NCBI GenBank assembly: GCA_902793405.1
Contig: CADBDH010000004.1
Span: 55,157 to 119,156, forward strand
Direction of reading: 5' to 3'
From: an uncultured Bacteroidales bacterium
GTDB taxonomy: Bacteria; Bacteroidota; Bacteroidia; Bacteroidales; Muribaculaceae
Length of the DNA stretch: 64,000 nucleotides
Shown: one piece after another, positions 53,502 to 62,417 of the stretch
Layout: each line of letters opens with the position of its first letter
Position numbering within the stretch: the stretch's first letter is position 1
Made by a program: the position numbers and the translations under genes
The notes under the pieces: model-generated
The model's input: only the letters and a program-made list of their open reading frames with translations
Database searches by the model: none
Told to the model about the DNA's origin: nothing

Positions 53502-54266
53502 ATGGGTAGACGCCAAGTGCCTACACGTCCCGACTTCATCAAGTGGCTGCTCCTGGCAGGGGCGGCTGCACTTGTTGTACTCATCGGTGCCTATGTGGGC
53601 TGGCGTTATATCCTCCCTCACTCGGTCAACGTGAACCGTTACCGGTACCCCATTGCCGGCATCGACGTGTCGAAGCACAACGGCAACATCGACTTCAAGC
53701 AGGTGCGCGACGATGACTACCAGTTCGTTTTCATCAAGGCCACCGAGGGCAAGACTTACAAGGACGACGCCTTCGACCGTAACTACCGTGGCGCGCGCGA
53801 TGCTGGCCTCAAAGTGGGTGCCTACCATTTCTTCCGCAAGAACCGCACCGGCGAGGAGCAGGCTAACAACCTGTTGCAGGCCATCAAGGGCAAGGAGTTC
53901 GACCTGCCGCTGGTTATCGATCTCGAGGACGACTGGGGCAACGGCGCCACCGTGAACCGCCAGAATGCACTCGAGCGTGTCATGGACATGATCGAGATAC
54001 TCAACGGCAAGGGCTATCAGGTAATGATTTATACCAACTTGGACGGCTACAATAAGTACTACAAGGACATGCTGGGCGATCACGACCTGTGGCTGTGCTC
54101 GTTCACCAGTCCCGACCTGCTGTCGTCGTTTCCCCACTGCATCCAGCAGATCAGCCACGAGGGCATCGTGAGTGGCGTCAAGGGCGACGTGGACTTGAAC
54201 GTATTTCGCGGCACCCGTGGCGAGTGGGAAGACTACCTGGACAGTGTCAAACAGCCCGACCGTTAA
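53502..54266 (+). CDS. GH25 lysozyme-like muramidase with N-terminal anchor
   Basis: ATG 53502 (MGRRQVPTR) is preferred to a TTG two codons upstream. The 254-aa protein has one TM helix (about 15-38) acting as signal anchor. The GH25 domain follows: GIDVSKHNGNIDF, FVFIKATEG, VGAYHFF, LVIDLEDDWG (catalytic Asp/Glu), and the closing DLNVFRG. It should cleave the muramic acid-GlcNAc bond of peptidoglycan from the periplasmic face. It is in a run of envelope genes from 53051 to 57340. Confidence 0.93.
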   Translation: MGRRQVPTRPDFIKWLLLAGAAALVVLIGAYVGWRYILPHSVNVNRYRYPIAGIDVSKHNGNIDFKQVRDDDYQFVFIKATEGKTYKDDAFDRNYRGARDAGLKVGAYHFFRKNRTGEEQANNLLQAIKGKEFDLPLVIDLEDDWGNGATVNRQNALERVMDMIEILNGKGYQVMIYTNLDGYNKYYKDMLGDHDLWLCSFTSPDLLSSFPHCIQQISHEGIVSGVKGDVDLNVFRGTRGEWEDYLDSVKQPDR

Positions 54267-54306
54267 GATATCGGGTATATATAAATATATATAATGTGTC
54301 TCCGCA

Positions 54307-54918
54307 ATGAAAAATAGATTCAAACCCATAGCATCACTGCTTGCCCTGTTGCTGTTGATTGCCGCAGCAACGGCCGATGCCAGCGCGACAGTCTACAACT
54401 GGAGCCGCTATGACCTCTCGTTTGAGACCCCCGAAGATGGTTTCGTCACCTTTAACAGCCACACGAGGTTCGAAATCCAGTGGGAAGACATGGTGATGAC
54501 CGTGCAGCTATATAGCAAGGACCAGGGCGACGAGAAGAAGATGCTCACCGAGAATCTGCACCGCAAGGCGCTGGGATACAGCATGTATGACCTGCATGAC
54601 GGCAAACTCAAGGTGAAAGGCTTCAAGAAGACCTACAGCATCGACGGCACCATGCCCGACGGCTCTCGAGCCATCATTGCCGATATCGTTTCCAAGCACC
54701 AGAACCTCATCATAGAGGTCACGGTCAACTACCTGTACGGCAACCGCGAGATTGTCGAGGACATGATCAAGAGTTTTGCCGAGAACAAGACAAAACAGCC
54801 CAACCGTGAGCGCAAGCACCAGAAGGTGCAGCCCCGCCACAAGGCTAAAAAGCAGCAACCGCAGCAACAGGAGACGCCTCGTCCCGCTGCCAAAAAGGAA
54901 AAGCTGTATGATGCCTGA
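54307..54918 (+). CDS. Exported protein with basic Lys/Gln-rich tail, unknown function
   Basis: The 203-aa protein has a signal peptide (LLALLLLIAAATADASA) and a beta-alpha domain (about 30-160) with FETPEDGFVTFNSHTRFEIQ. A very basic, low-complexity tail (RHKAKKQQPQQQETPRP) follows. Such a tail may bind peptidoglycan, RNA or membranes; this is speculation. It lies between the GH25 gene (40 bp) and the DUF3078 gene (49 bp). Confidence 0.7.
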   Translation: MKNRFKPIASLLALLLLIAAATADASATVYNWSRYDLSFETPEDGFVTFNSHTRFEIQWEDMVMTVQLYSKDQGDEKKMLTENLHRKALGYSMYDLHDGKLKVKGFKKTYSIDGTMPDGSRAIIADIVSKHQNLIIEVTVNYLYGNREIVEDMIKSFAENKTKQPNRERKHQKVQPRHKAKKQQPQQQETPRPAAKKEKLYDA

Positions 54919-54967
54919 TGGGCTGGAAACATCCATCTGTTTAACCTGACAAACAACATAAAACCTG

Positions 54968-56218
54968 ATGAAAATGAGTAAATTGACAACATGGAAAGGC
55001 TGCTTGGCGCTTGCCGTGATGATGGCGATGGCCATGAATGCAGCCGCACAGGCCGAGGACCCCGTCGTGGAGCCCGACATGCTCTACGCCCCTCTGGTCT
55101 ATGATAACGATGCGTCGCTGCCCGCTCACGGGCAGGTATTGCCCGGCACCAAGGCCGGCCTCTACAACCTGGATGCCGGCGACGAGTGGTTGCAGCAGGC
55201 CATGGCAGGCTCTGAGCGCACACGCCTCATCCGCCACCGCGCCATGATCGACAACCCGCAGCTGGTGGCCTATAATGCAGGCCGCTTGCCCCAGGCACCC
55301 CCCGAGGGCGTCATCCCCGCCGACCCGCGTCAGGGCATGCTCACCATTGCCCCTCAAGCCGTTGTCGATGAAGTCACCCCGCCCGAGGCGCCCGTGCTTC
55401 CCGTCCACAACTGGCTGCATGTGTTCAATGCCTCGCTGCAGTTCACCCAGGCCTACATCAGCGGCAACTGGTACCAGGGCGGTGAGAACAACCTGGCCTT
55501 GCTGGGTAGCATCAACTGGAACTGCAACCTCAACACCGATGTGCACCCCAACTGGTTGTTCAACAACGCCTTGTCCTACAAGTTGGGTATTTCCACCACC
55601 CACGGCGACAGCATCCGCAAGTACATGATCAACGAGGACAATTTCCTGTTTACTTCACAGTTGGGTTACAAGGCCGTCAAGCATTGGTACTACAGTGCCA
55701 TGTTGCAGTTCACCACCCAGTTCCTCAACAACTACAAGGTGAACACCAGGACGATGACCGCAGCCTTCCTCTCGCCCGCCGAGTTGAACATCGGTCTTGG
55801 TATGACCTACAACTACAAGAAGGCCGACGACCGCATGTTCACCCTGGCCATCGCGCCCATTTCCTATAACCTGAAGTACTGCCGCAACATCACCGACATC
55901 GACCCCACGCGCTTTGGCATCGATGCGGGCAAGCACTGCAAGAGCAACGTCGGTAGCAACTTCGAGGCCAAGTGGCTGTGGCGCTTCACGCCCAACGTGA
56001 TGCTCACTTCCAGGCTCTACATGTTCACCAACTACGAGTATGTGCAGGGCGACTGGGAGAACACGCTCGACCTGTCCATCGGCAAGTACCTGACTACCCA
56101 GTTCTATACCCACCTGCGCTTTGACCGCTCACGTCCCTATGACGACGATTGGAACTACTGGCAGTTCAAGGAAATCCTCAGCCTGGGTATCATTTACCGC
56201 TTTGCAACAGTCAACTGA
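54968..56218 (+). CDS. DUF3078-family protein, probable outer-membrane barrel
   Basis: The 416-aa protein has a signal peptide (MMAMAMNAAAQA). A Pro-rich linker region (25-145) precedes a domain starting WLHVFNASLQFTQAYISGNW, then YQGGENNLALLGSINWN, the DUF3078 pattern. Repeated amphipathic strands follow, ending FKEILSLGIIYRFATVN with a terminal aromatic strand. It is probably a beta-barrel in the outer membrane. Either Met1 or Met3 could start it. Family function unknown. Confidence 0.75.
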   Translation: MKMSKLTTWKGCLALAVMMAMAMNAAAQAEDPVVEPDMLYAPLVYDNDASLPAHGQVLPGTKAGLYNLDAGDEWLQQAMAGSERTRLIRHRAMIDNPQLVAYNAGRLPQAPPEGVIPADPRQGMLTIAPQAVVDEVTPPEAPVLPVHNWLHVFNASLQFTQAYISGNWYQGGENNLALLGSINWNCNLNTDVHPNWLFNNALSYKLGISTTHGDSIRKYMINEDNFLFTSQLGYKAVKHWYYSAMLQFTTQFLNNYKVNTRTMTAAFLSPAELNIGLGMTYNYKKADDRMFTLAIAPISYNLKYCRNITDIDPTRFGIDAGKHCKSNVGSNFEAKWLWRFTPNVMLTSRLYMFTNYEYVQGDWENTLDLSIGKYLTTQFYTHLRFDRSRPYDDDWNYWQFKEILSLGIIYRFATVN

Positions 56219-56228
56219 TTGATTGACA

Positions 56229-56825
56229 ATGAGACGCGCCGTTTTTATGTCCCTGCTGCTTTTTGCACTGCTGCCCATGGTGGCTGTGGCAGGCAATGGC
56301 GTGCCCAAGCAGTCGGTCGTGTTGCGCGGGCTTGATGTGGACTCGATGCGCACACGGCTCGACGAACTCGACATGCAGCCCCTGGAGGGCATCTGGTACT
56401 ATCCCAACGAGGAGATGACCCTGGGCATCGAGCGCTACAAGGGGCCGCACAACATCGGCTACCGCATCATCCTGCTCGATTCGCCCAACATCTACGTGTT
56501 GCCTGGCACGGTCATCGGCTACATCGCCAGCAGTGCCGTCGACAACAAGTACCAGCTGTGGCTCTACAGCCAGCGCGACAAGGTCACATTGAAGAAACCG
56601 CTGGAATGTGTCGCCACACTCGACAAGTCGGCCTCGACGTTAACCTTCGATCCGCCGCGCTGGAAGGTCAAGGTGCGCGTCAACCTGGCGCGTTTCCTGC
56701 CATCGCTCTTCAATGGTGTGAGCATCATCCCCGAACGAACGGGGGAGAGGTTGCCTGTGGGTTTCCGCAAGATTTATCCCGAGGGCGGCAATGGCGCTCC
56801 GTTCAACCGCATTAGGTACCTGTGA
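56229..56825 (+). CDS. Exported protein of unknown function
   Basis: ATG 56229 (MRRAVFMSLL) is preferred to a TTG two codons earlier. The 198-aa protein has a signal peptide (LLPMVAVAG). A single domain follows, with EGIWYYPNEEMTLGIERYKG, a lipocalin- or calycin-like opening strand pair, and ending in basic strands. It starts 10 bp after the DUF3078 gene and its stop overlaps the next start (TGATG), so it is translationally coupled. No family recognised. Confidence 0.7.
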   Translation: MRRAVFMSLLLFALLPMVAVAGNGVPKQSVVLRGLDVDSMRTRLDELDMQPLEGIWYYPNEEMTLGIERYKGPHNIGYRIILLDSPNIYVLPGTVIGYIASSAVDNKYQLWLYSQRDKVTLKKPLECVATLDKSASTLTFDPPRWKVKVRVNLARFLPSLFNGVSIIPERTGERLPVGFRKIYPEGGNGAPFNRIRYL

Positions 56826-57340
56826 TGAGACACAGTGGTAAACATATTTTAACTCTTCCGACCCTCCTGCTAATGGTGATGCTGCTGTTGTGTATCAACA
56901 CGTTAGATGCACGCACCCGCACCACGCGCAAGAACCTGCGCTCGCTCGAAGTGCCCGTCGCGGTCATGGATAGTGACGATGGGCTGATCCCCGATAGCCT
57001 GGATGCCGACATCGATCCTCATGCGGTGACGCTCAAGGGCTACAGCAAGCGGGCCAGTGACAGCAAGGAGTCGTTCTTCATCACCAACAATACCAAGCAC
57101 CGCATGAGTGCGGTCAGGCTGCTGCTGCGTTATTCCACGATGAATGGCGAGATGCTCACGCAGCGCACGGTAACCGTGTCGGTGAGCCTCAAGCCTGGCG
57201 AGACCAAGTTGGTCAGCGTCAAGACCTTTGATGTGCAGCGCCTGTTCTATTACTATGCTGGTCCCAAGCCGCGCAAGCAGGCCACGCCGTTCAAGGTGGC
57301 CTTCCGCCTCACGGGTTATGATATCCCGGTGGGCAATTGA
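56825..57340 (+). CDS. Exported Ig-like (FxLYD-type) protein
   Basis: ATG 56825 overlaps the upstream stop by one base. The 171-aa protein has a signal peptide (LLLMVMLLLCINTLDA). A beta-sandwich follows, with ESFFITNNTKHRMSAVRLLL and SVSLKPGETKLVSVKTFD, the pattern of FxLYD or related domains that carry an added strand pair. A Tyr cluster (RLFYYYAG) stands out. It is the last of the coupled envelope genes; the C69 dipeptidase follows after 48 bp. Confidence 0.7.
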   Translation: MRHSGKHILTLPTLLLMVMLLLCINTLDARTRTTRKNLRSLEVPVAVMDSDDGLIPDSLDADIDPHAVTLKGYSKRASDSKESFFITNNTKHRMSAVRLLLRYSTMNGEMLTQRTVTVSVSLKPGETKLVSVKTFDVQRLFYYYAGPKPRKQATPFKVAFRLTGYDIPVGN

Positions 57341-57388
57341 CGAAAATCATTGAACATTCACCATAAACATCAATCAAACAAAAGAAAA

Positions 57389-59095
57389 ATGAAACATCTG
57401 TCAACTAAATTGTTATCGGCTGCTCTGCTGGCTCTCGCAGGCTGGACTGCCGCCGATGCGTGCACCAATCTGCTGGTGGGTAAGAACGCCAGTGTCGATG
57501 GCTCGACCATCATCACCTATGCTGCCGACAGCCACACGCTGTTTGGTGACCTGCAGTACTTGCCTGCTGCCGACCATCCCGCTGGAGCGATGCGCGAAAT
57601 TATCGACTGGGATAGCGGCAAGCGCATGGGTGCCATCCCCGAGGTGCCTCACACCTATGCCGTCGTGGGCAACATGAACGAGCACCAGGTGACCATTGCC
57701 GAGAGCACTTGGGGCGGACGTGAAGAGCTCTGGGACCTCAACGGCAAGTCCATCATCGACTACGGCAGTTTGATGTATATCGCTCTGCAGCGTTCCAAGA
57801 CCGCCCGTGAGGCCATCAAGTGGATGACCGAGCTGGTGGCACAGTATGGCTATGCCAGCGAGGGTGAGTCCTTCTCGATTGGCGACCCCAACGAGATCTG
57901 GATCATGGATATGATCGGCAAGGGTCCCGATGAACTCGGTGCCGTTTGGGTAGCCATCCGCATTCCCGACGACTGCATCGCCGGCCATGCCAACAATCCC
58001 CGCATCTGGAAGTTCAACATGAAGGACAAGAAGAACGTGATGTACAGCAAGGATGTCATCTCGTTTGCCAAGAAGAAAGGCCTCTACAGCGGTAAGGATG
58101 CCGACTTCGCCTTCGCTCCTGTTTACCAGAAGTTTGACGCTGGTGCACTGCGCGGCTGCGATGCTCGCGTGTGGAGCTACTTCAACCGTTTCCACAAGGG
58201 CATGGATGCCTATCTGCCCTTCATCTATGGCAAGACCAGGGAGGATGCCGATGTCATGCCTCTGTACGTGAAGCCCGACCGCAAGATCAGCGTGCGTGAT
58301 ATGCAGAATATGATGCGTGACCACTTCGAGGGCACTCCGTTCGACATGACGGTGGATCCCGGTGCAACGACCGCCTATGGTGTGCCTTACCGCTGGCGTC
58401 CCATGGACTTTGAGGTCGACGGTGTGACCTACAGCCAGGAGCGTGCCATCGCTACCCAGCAGACCGGTTGGGTATTTGCCGCTCAGATGCGCTCATGGCT
58501 CCCCGACGAGGTGGGTGGCTGTTTCTGGTTCGGTGTCGATGATGCCAACACGTCAGTCTTCGTGCCCATGTACTGCTCCATCACTCAGGTGCCCGAGAGC
58601 TACCGTCAGGGCAAGGCCGACATGTATAACCTGGATTGGGATTGCGCCTTCTGGGTTAACAACTGGGTGGCCAACCAGGCCTATGCACGTTACTCACAGA
58701 TGATTGGCGACATCCGCAAGGTACAGGGCGCCATCGAGGACGGCTTTGCCAAGCAGCAGTCGGTCATCGAGGCCGAGGCTACCTCGCTGCTCACCACCGA
58801 CCGCGCTGCTGCCATCCGTCTGCTGACCAACTACTCGGTCAACGCCGGCCAGGATGCTACGGCACGTTACAAGAAGCTGGGCGAGTACCTCTTCGTCAAG
58901 TACCTCGACGGTAACATCAAGAAGGAGGAGAACGGCAAGTTCAAGCGCAATGAGTACGGCACGCCGGCATCGCCCACCTTTGCCGGTTATACCCAGGAGT
59001 ACTACAACATGCTCATCAAGGGCCCCAACGGCGGCGACCGCCTGAAAGTGGAGGAGCCCGTATGGTTGGACCCCAAGGACAAGGCCAAGAATTAA
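57389..59095 (+). CDS. C69-family dipeptidase, secreted
   Basis: ATG 57389 (MKHLSTKLL) starts directly with the signal peptide; the frame upstream is leader. The 568-aa protein has the N-terminal nucleophile in ACTNLLVGKNASVDGST, where Cys becomes the first catalytic residue after processing. NMNEHQVTIAESTWGGREEL and DPNEIWIMDMIG follow, all typical of the PepD/U34 branch of Ntn hydrolases. It cleaves dipeptides in the periplasm or outside. A terminator follows at 59111. Confidence 0.93.
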   Translation: MKHLSTKLLSAALLALAGWTAADACTNLLVGKNASVDGSTIITYAADSHTLFGDLQYLPAADHPAGAMREIIDWDSGKRMGAIPEVPHTYAVVGNMNEHQVTIAESTWGGREELWDLNGKSIIDYGSLMYIALQRSKTAREAIKWMTELVAQYGYASEGESFSIGDPNEIWIMDMIGKGPDELGAVWVAIRIPDDCIAGHANNPRIWKFNMKDKKNVMYSKDVISFAKKKGLYSGKDADFAFAPVYQKFDAGALRGCDARVWSYFNRFHKGMDAYLPFIYGKTREDADVMPLYVKPDRKISVRDMQNMMRDHFEGTPFDMTVDPGATTAYGVPYRWRPMDFEVDGVTYSQERAIATQQTGWVFAAQMRSWLPDEVGGCFWFGVDDANTSVFVPMYCSITQVPESYRQGKADMYNLDWDCAFWVNNWVANQAYARYSQMIGDIRKVQGAIEDGFAKQQSVIEAEATSLLTTDRAAAIRLLTNYSVNAGQDATARYKKLGEYLFVKYLDGNIKKEENGKFKRNEYGTPASPTFAGYTQEYYNMLIKGPNGGDRLKVEEPVWLDPKDKAKN

Positions 59096-59110
59096 GCCTC
59101 AACAACTAAC

Positions 59111-59149
59111 AAAAAAGCCGCATCGATATCGCATCGGTGCGGTTTTTTA
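59111..59149 (+). terminator. Terminator of the C69 dipeptidase gene
   Basis: GCCGCATCGAT ... ATCGGTGCGG hairpin with AAAAAA before and TTTTTT after. Confidence 0.85.
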
Positions 59150-59309
59150 TCTGTTTACTTACTCTTATCAGTTAAAATGGTGTCATCAACTAATAACTAA
59201 TTCACTTTTTCATGATGCAAAATTAGTATCGTTCCAGTAGTCCCACAATCGCTAAAATCGGGCATATTTCCGCATTTTCATCATCAATATGGGGGATTTT
59301 GGGCAAAAA

Positions 59310-59340
59310 CTTGGCCGATAAACGGATTATTGCTAACTTT
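59310..59340 (+). promoter_or_regulatory. Promoter of the TraB/GumN gene
   Basis: TTG (59310-59312), 20 nt, TAACTTTG (59333-59340). The leader is about 20 nt. Confidence 0.78.
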
Positions 59341-59366
59341 GTTCACACATTAGAAACAAAAAATCG

Positions 59367-60260
59367 ATGACAACTATGAAGAGATTGACCCTGATTCTTG
59401 CATTGGTGCTCGTGGCTGCCGCAGCCCACGCACAACTGTTGTGGAAAGTGACGGGAAACGGGCTGGGAAGGCCCAGTTACATCTTTGGCACACACCACAT
59501 GGCACCCTCGACGATGATTGACCAGATCAAAGGTATGAATGTCGCTATCGAGGGATGTGACATCGTGGTGGGTGAGGTCGAGAAAGACAGCCTCATGTCG
59601 CCCGAGGTGCAGGCTCGCATGGCCCAGGCCATGGTAGCGCCCACCGACAGCACGCTCGACAAGCTGCTCACGCCCTCGGAATACAGCATTGTCGAGAAGG
59701 TCTTCAACAAATACTTCAGCACCCTGGGCATGAAGCTGAAGCAGGTGAACAACCTCAAGCCCAATGCCATCAGCACCCAGATGCAGGCCATGCAGGCCAT
59801 CAAGTATTTCCCCAACTTTGATGCCAACAGCCTGATTGACGTCATGGTGCAGAACCGTGCCAACGAGGCCGGTCGCCCCTCGGCAGGACTTGAGAGTGTC
59901 AATGAGCAGATCGACCTGCTCTTCAATGGTTCCTTGAAGGAACAGGCCCGCAATCTGGTCGAGTCCTGCAAGCAGGACGAATTCTTCCAGGTCCAGTCGG
60001 CAGCGCTTGCCGATGCCTATCTGCATCAGGATTTGGATAAACTGTTCAGTGTGATGACCGATGCAACCATGGGCGGCGACAGCGAGGAGGCCATGGAGGC
60101 CCTCATCTATAGCCGTAACCGTAGTTGGGCGGCCAAGCTCAAGGAGATCATGCCCGAGCGCGCTTGCCTCGTGTGTGTGGGTGCTGGCCACCTGCCCGGT
60201 GACCAGGGACTGCTGCAACTGCTGCGCAACGAGGGCTACACGGTCGAGCCGATGAAGTAA
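59367..60260 (+). CDS. TraB/GumN-family exported protein
   Basis: The 297-aa protein has a signal peptide (LVLVAAAAHAQ). Family motifs are YIFGTHHMAPSTM (G-T-H-H), VGEVEKDSL, and the terminal GAGHLPGDQGLLQLLRNEGY, where the two His motifs are thought to form a metal-dependent active site (erythromycin esterase/TIKI-like fold). Metalloprotease activity is known for the animal TIKI relatives only. Start at Met1 or Met4. Single-gene unit with a good promoter. Confidence 0.9.
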   Translation: MTTMKRLTLILALVLVAAAAHAQLLWKVTGNGLGRPSYIFGTHHMAPSTMIDQIKGMNVAIEGCDIVVGEVEKDSLMSPEVQARMAQAMVAPTDSTLDKLLTPSEYSIVEKVFNKYFSTLGMKLKQVNNLKPNAISTQMQAMQAIKYFPNFDANSLIDVMVQNRANEAGRPSAGLESVNEQIDLLFNGSLKEQARNLVESCKQDEFFQVQSAALADAYLHQDLDKLFSVMTDATMGGDSEEAMEALIYSRNRSWAAKLKEIMPERACLVCVGAGHLPGDQGLLQLLRNEGYTVEPMK

Positions 60261-60280
60261 ACCAGTTATTTTTCTGTTAC

Positions 60281-60314
60281 TTGTTGCGCACATGATATAA
60301 TTGCACTATCTTTG
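60281..60314 (+). promoter_or_regulatory. Promoter of gldE
   Basis: TTG-TTG (60281-60286), 20 nt, TATCTTTG (60307-60314). It places the start point near 60321, upstream of the TTG start codon at 60344. Confidence 0.75.
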
Positions 60315-60343
60315 TCGCATTATTCAACAAAACAACATTAATT

Positions 60344-61681
60344 TTGGACCCTGACCCGTTATCGTGCCTGTTATCGGTACTCTGCAATGCGAGCGGCCAT
60401 CCGCTTGTAACATTTAATTTGCCCACGTCGGGCAGCATCATCGCCATCATTGTCGCCGTTTTGGGACTTTTCCTGTCGGCATTTAACTCGGGCAGCGAGA
60501 TTGCCTATTTCTCGTTGCGCCCCGAGGATGTGGACAGCATCGAGGATTCGCACCGCCGCGAGCGTGTGCGTGAGCTGCTGGCCATGCCCGAGAAGCTGTT
60601 GGCAACCATCCTGGTGGGCAACAATCTGGTCAACATCATGATTGCCATCGTGCTCAACTATGCGATGAACCAGATGTTCGATTTCAATAGCACGGTACTG
60701 GATTTCATTGTGCAGACCGTCATCCTCACCTTCCTGATTCTGCTTTTTGGCGAGGTGATTCCCAAGCTGTACGCCACCAATTTCAATACCAAGTTTGCGG
60801 CAATAGCCTCGGCTCCCCTCAAGGCGTCGCTCAAGCTGTTCTCGCCGCTCACCGCGTTGCTGGTGCGCAGCACGAGTCTGGTCAACAAGGTCGTTCCTGC
60901 ACAGACCGAGGAGCTCTCGGTCGATGACCTCACGCGAGCCCTCGAGGTGAGCGAGGTCAAGAATCCCGATGATAAGGAGCTGCTCGAGGGCATCTTGTCC
61001 TTTGGCGACAAGACGGTGAGCGACATCATGCGTCCGCGCGTCGATGTGGTCGATATCGACCAGGACGACGACTTCGACCAGGTGGTACGCAAGGTCATCG
61101 ACACGGGTTATTCGCGCATGCCGGTCTATGAGGAAACGCCCGACAACATCAAGGGCATCCTCTATGCCAAGGACCTGTTGCCCTACATCGGCACCCGCGA
61201 CAATACCTTCAAGTGGCAGACGCTTATGCGTCCCGCCTATTTCGTCCCCGAGACCCGCATGCTCGACGACCTGCTCGAAGACTTCCGCCAGAAGAAGATG
61301 CACATGGCCATCATCGTCGACGAGTATGGCTGCACCCAGGGTATCGCAACACTCGAGGACGTGCTCGAGGAGATTGTGGGCGACATCAACGACGAGTATG
61401 ACACCGAGGAGAAATTCTATAACCGCATCAGCAAGGACACCTGGCTGTTTGACGGCAAGACCCTCTTGAGCGACTTTGCACGCGTCCTCGACATCGAGGA
61501 AGAAGAACTGGGTGAGCATGCCGAGGAAGCCGAAACCATCGCCGGTTACCTGCTCGACCTCAAGGGCGAATTCCTCCAGGAAAAGGAAGTCGTGAAATAT
61601 GGCCGATTCACCTTCACCGTGATGAAGGTCATCAAGCACCGCATCGCCAAGGTCAAAGTCACCCTCCACGGCAACAAGTAG
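60344..61681 (+). CDS. gldE: GldE-type gliding-associated CNNM/CBS membrane protein
   Basis: The 445-aa protein starts at TTG 60344. The opening MDPDPLS matches GldE proteins as I remember them, and no other start precedes the first TM helix. A DUF21/CNNM membrane domain (about 30-190, SAFNSGSEIAYFSLRPED) is followed by two CBS domains with IMRPRVDVVDID and KKMHMAIIVDEYGCTQGI. A C-terminal CorC/HlyC domain ends it. In gliding Bacteroidetes GldE supports lipoprotein GldD/T9SS-linked motility, but non-gliders also have it. It is an ion-transport-like fold with unproven activity. Confidence 0.9.
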   Translation: MDPDPLSCLLSVLCNASGHPLVTFNLPTSGSIIAIIVAVLGLFLSAFNSGSEIAYFSLRPEDVDSIEDSHRRERVRELLAMPEKLLATILVGNNLVNIMIAIVLNYAMNQMFDFNSTVLDFIVQTVILTFLILLFGEVIPKLYATNFNTKFAAIASAPLKASLKLFSPLTALLVRSTSLVNKVVPAQTEELSVDDLTRALEVSEVKNPDDKELLEGILSFGDKTVSDIMRPRVDVVDIDQDDDFDQVVRKVIDTGYSRMPVYEETPDNIKGILYAKDLLPYIGTRDNTFKWQTLMRPAYFVPETRMLDDLLEDFRQKKMHMAIIVDEYGCTQGIATLEDVLEEIVGDINDEYDTEEKFYNRISKDTWLFDGKTLLSDFARVLDIEEEELGEHAEEAETIAGYLLDLKGEFLQEKEVVKYGRFTFTVMKVIKHRIAKVKVTLHGNK

Positions 61682-61717
61682 TCCCTTAAATCACGAGCTT
61701 TGGCGAGTAAAAGCGGA

Positions 61718-61817
61718 TGCTCCCTAAACTCTAAACCCTAAACTCTAAACTGCGAGTAAAAGCGAGCATAAAGCGGATGCTCCCTAAACTCTAAACTCTA
61801 AACCCTAAACTCTAAAC
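61718..61817 (+). repeat. CTAAACC/CTAAACT heptamer array, second locus
   Basis: Two blocks of CTCTAAACCCTAAACTCTAA units with AAGCGGATGCTCC and TGCGAGTAAAAGCGAGCA spacers. The same family as 33711-33863. It lies between gldE and the sigma-54 promoter. Confidence 0.85.
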
Positions 61818-61819
61818 TT

Positions 61820-61847
61820 CAATATGGCCATATTGATGGCCATATTG
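61820..61847 (+). repeat. Palindromic AATATGGCCATATT element upstream of a sigma-54 promoter
   Basis: A 14-bp perfect palindrome (61821-61834) is followed by a half-repeat GATGGCCATATTGA. It could be an activator or repressor site. Confidence 0.6.
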
Positions 61848-61854
61848 ACTAACT

Positions 61855-61870
61855 TGGCACGCATTTTGCT
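61855..61870 (+). promoter_or_regulatory. Sigma-54 (-24/-12) promoter of the DUF1232 gene
   Basis: TGGCACG (GG at 61856-61857), four bases, then TTGCT (GC at 61868-61869): a complete match to the consensus TGGCACG-N4-TTGCW. The predicted start point is near 61881, with a leader of about 29 nt to ATG 61910. No TAnnTTTG box is present in this gap. Confidence 0.8.
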
Positions 61871-61909
61871 GCAAGAGGTTGCAGTATTGACCATTAATCA
61901 TGACTCAAG

Positions 61910-62350
61910 ATGGCTATCAACAACATCAACCTCGATGACTACGCCCAGTACTTCAACGACAGCAAGTTGTGGAAGAAGCTGAAAAAGGTGGCGAAGAAGG
62001 CAGGCCGCAAGGCAGTCTATTACGTCCTCGTGCTCTATTACGTCTCACGTGATCCTGCAGTGCCCACCAGCCTTAAACTCAAGGTGCTGGGAGCATTGGG
62101 CTACTTCATCTTGCCCCTGGACTTCATTCCCGATGTGATTCTGGGTCTAGGTTTTACCGATGACCTTGCAGCACTGGCCTGGGCGCTGTTCACGATGAAG
62201 AAGTACATCACCCCCGAGATTGAGCGCAAGGCCCGTGAACGCCTGCGCGAGTGGTTCGGGCCCGAGGAAGGCGAGGAAACCGACTTCGTCATCCCGCATA
62301 TTGATCCCAACAACCCGGGCATCATCGATGTCGAGGCCGAGGAATATTGA
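61910..62350 (+). CDS. DUF1232 (YkvA-type) small membrane protein
   Basis: The 146-aa protein has a basic N-terminal helix (KLWKKLKKVAKKAGRKAVYY). The DUF1232 core is LGALGYFILPLDFIPDVILG, then FTDDLAALAWAL, with the conserved P-x-D-x-I-P-D. A helical, acidic C-terminal tail ends in an Asp/Glu-rich stretch. DUF1232 proteins are predicted membrane hairpins of unknown function. The sigma-54 promoter directly upstream suggests stress or nutrient control, which is unusual for the family. Confidence 0.9.
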   Translation: MAINNINLDDYAQYFNDSKLWKKLKKVAKKAGRKAVYYVLVLYYVSRDPAVPTSLKLKVLGALGYFILPLDFIPDVILGLGFTDDLAALAWALFTMKKYITPEIERKARERLREWFGPEEGEETDFVIPHIDPNNPGIIDVEAEEY

Positions 62351-62417
62351 ATGAGCAAGAGGGCAAGCCTGAATGCAGGCTCGCCCTCTGTTATCTCCGT
62401 TAAATCCGTTATCCCCG

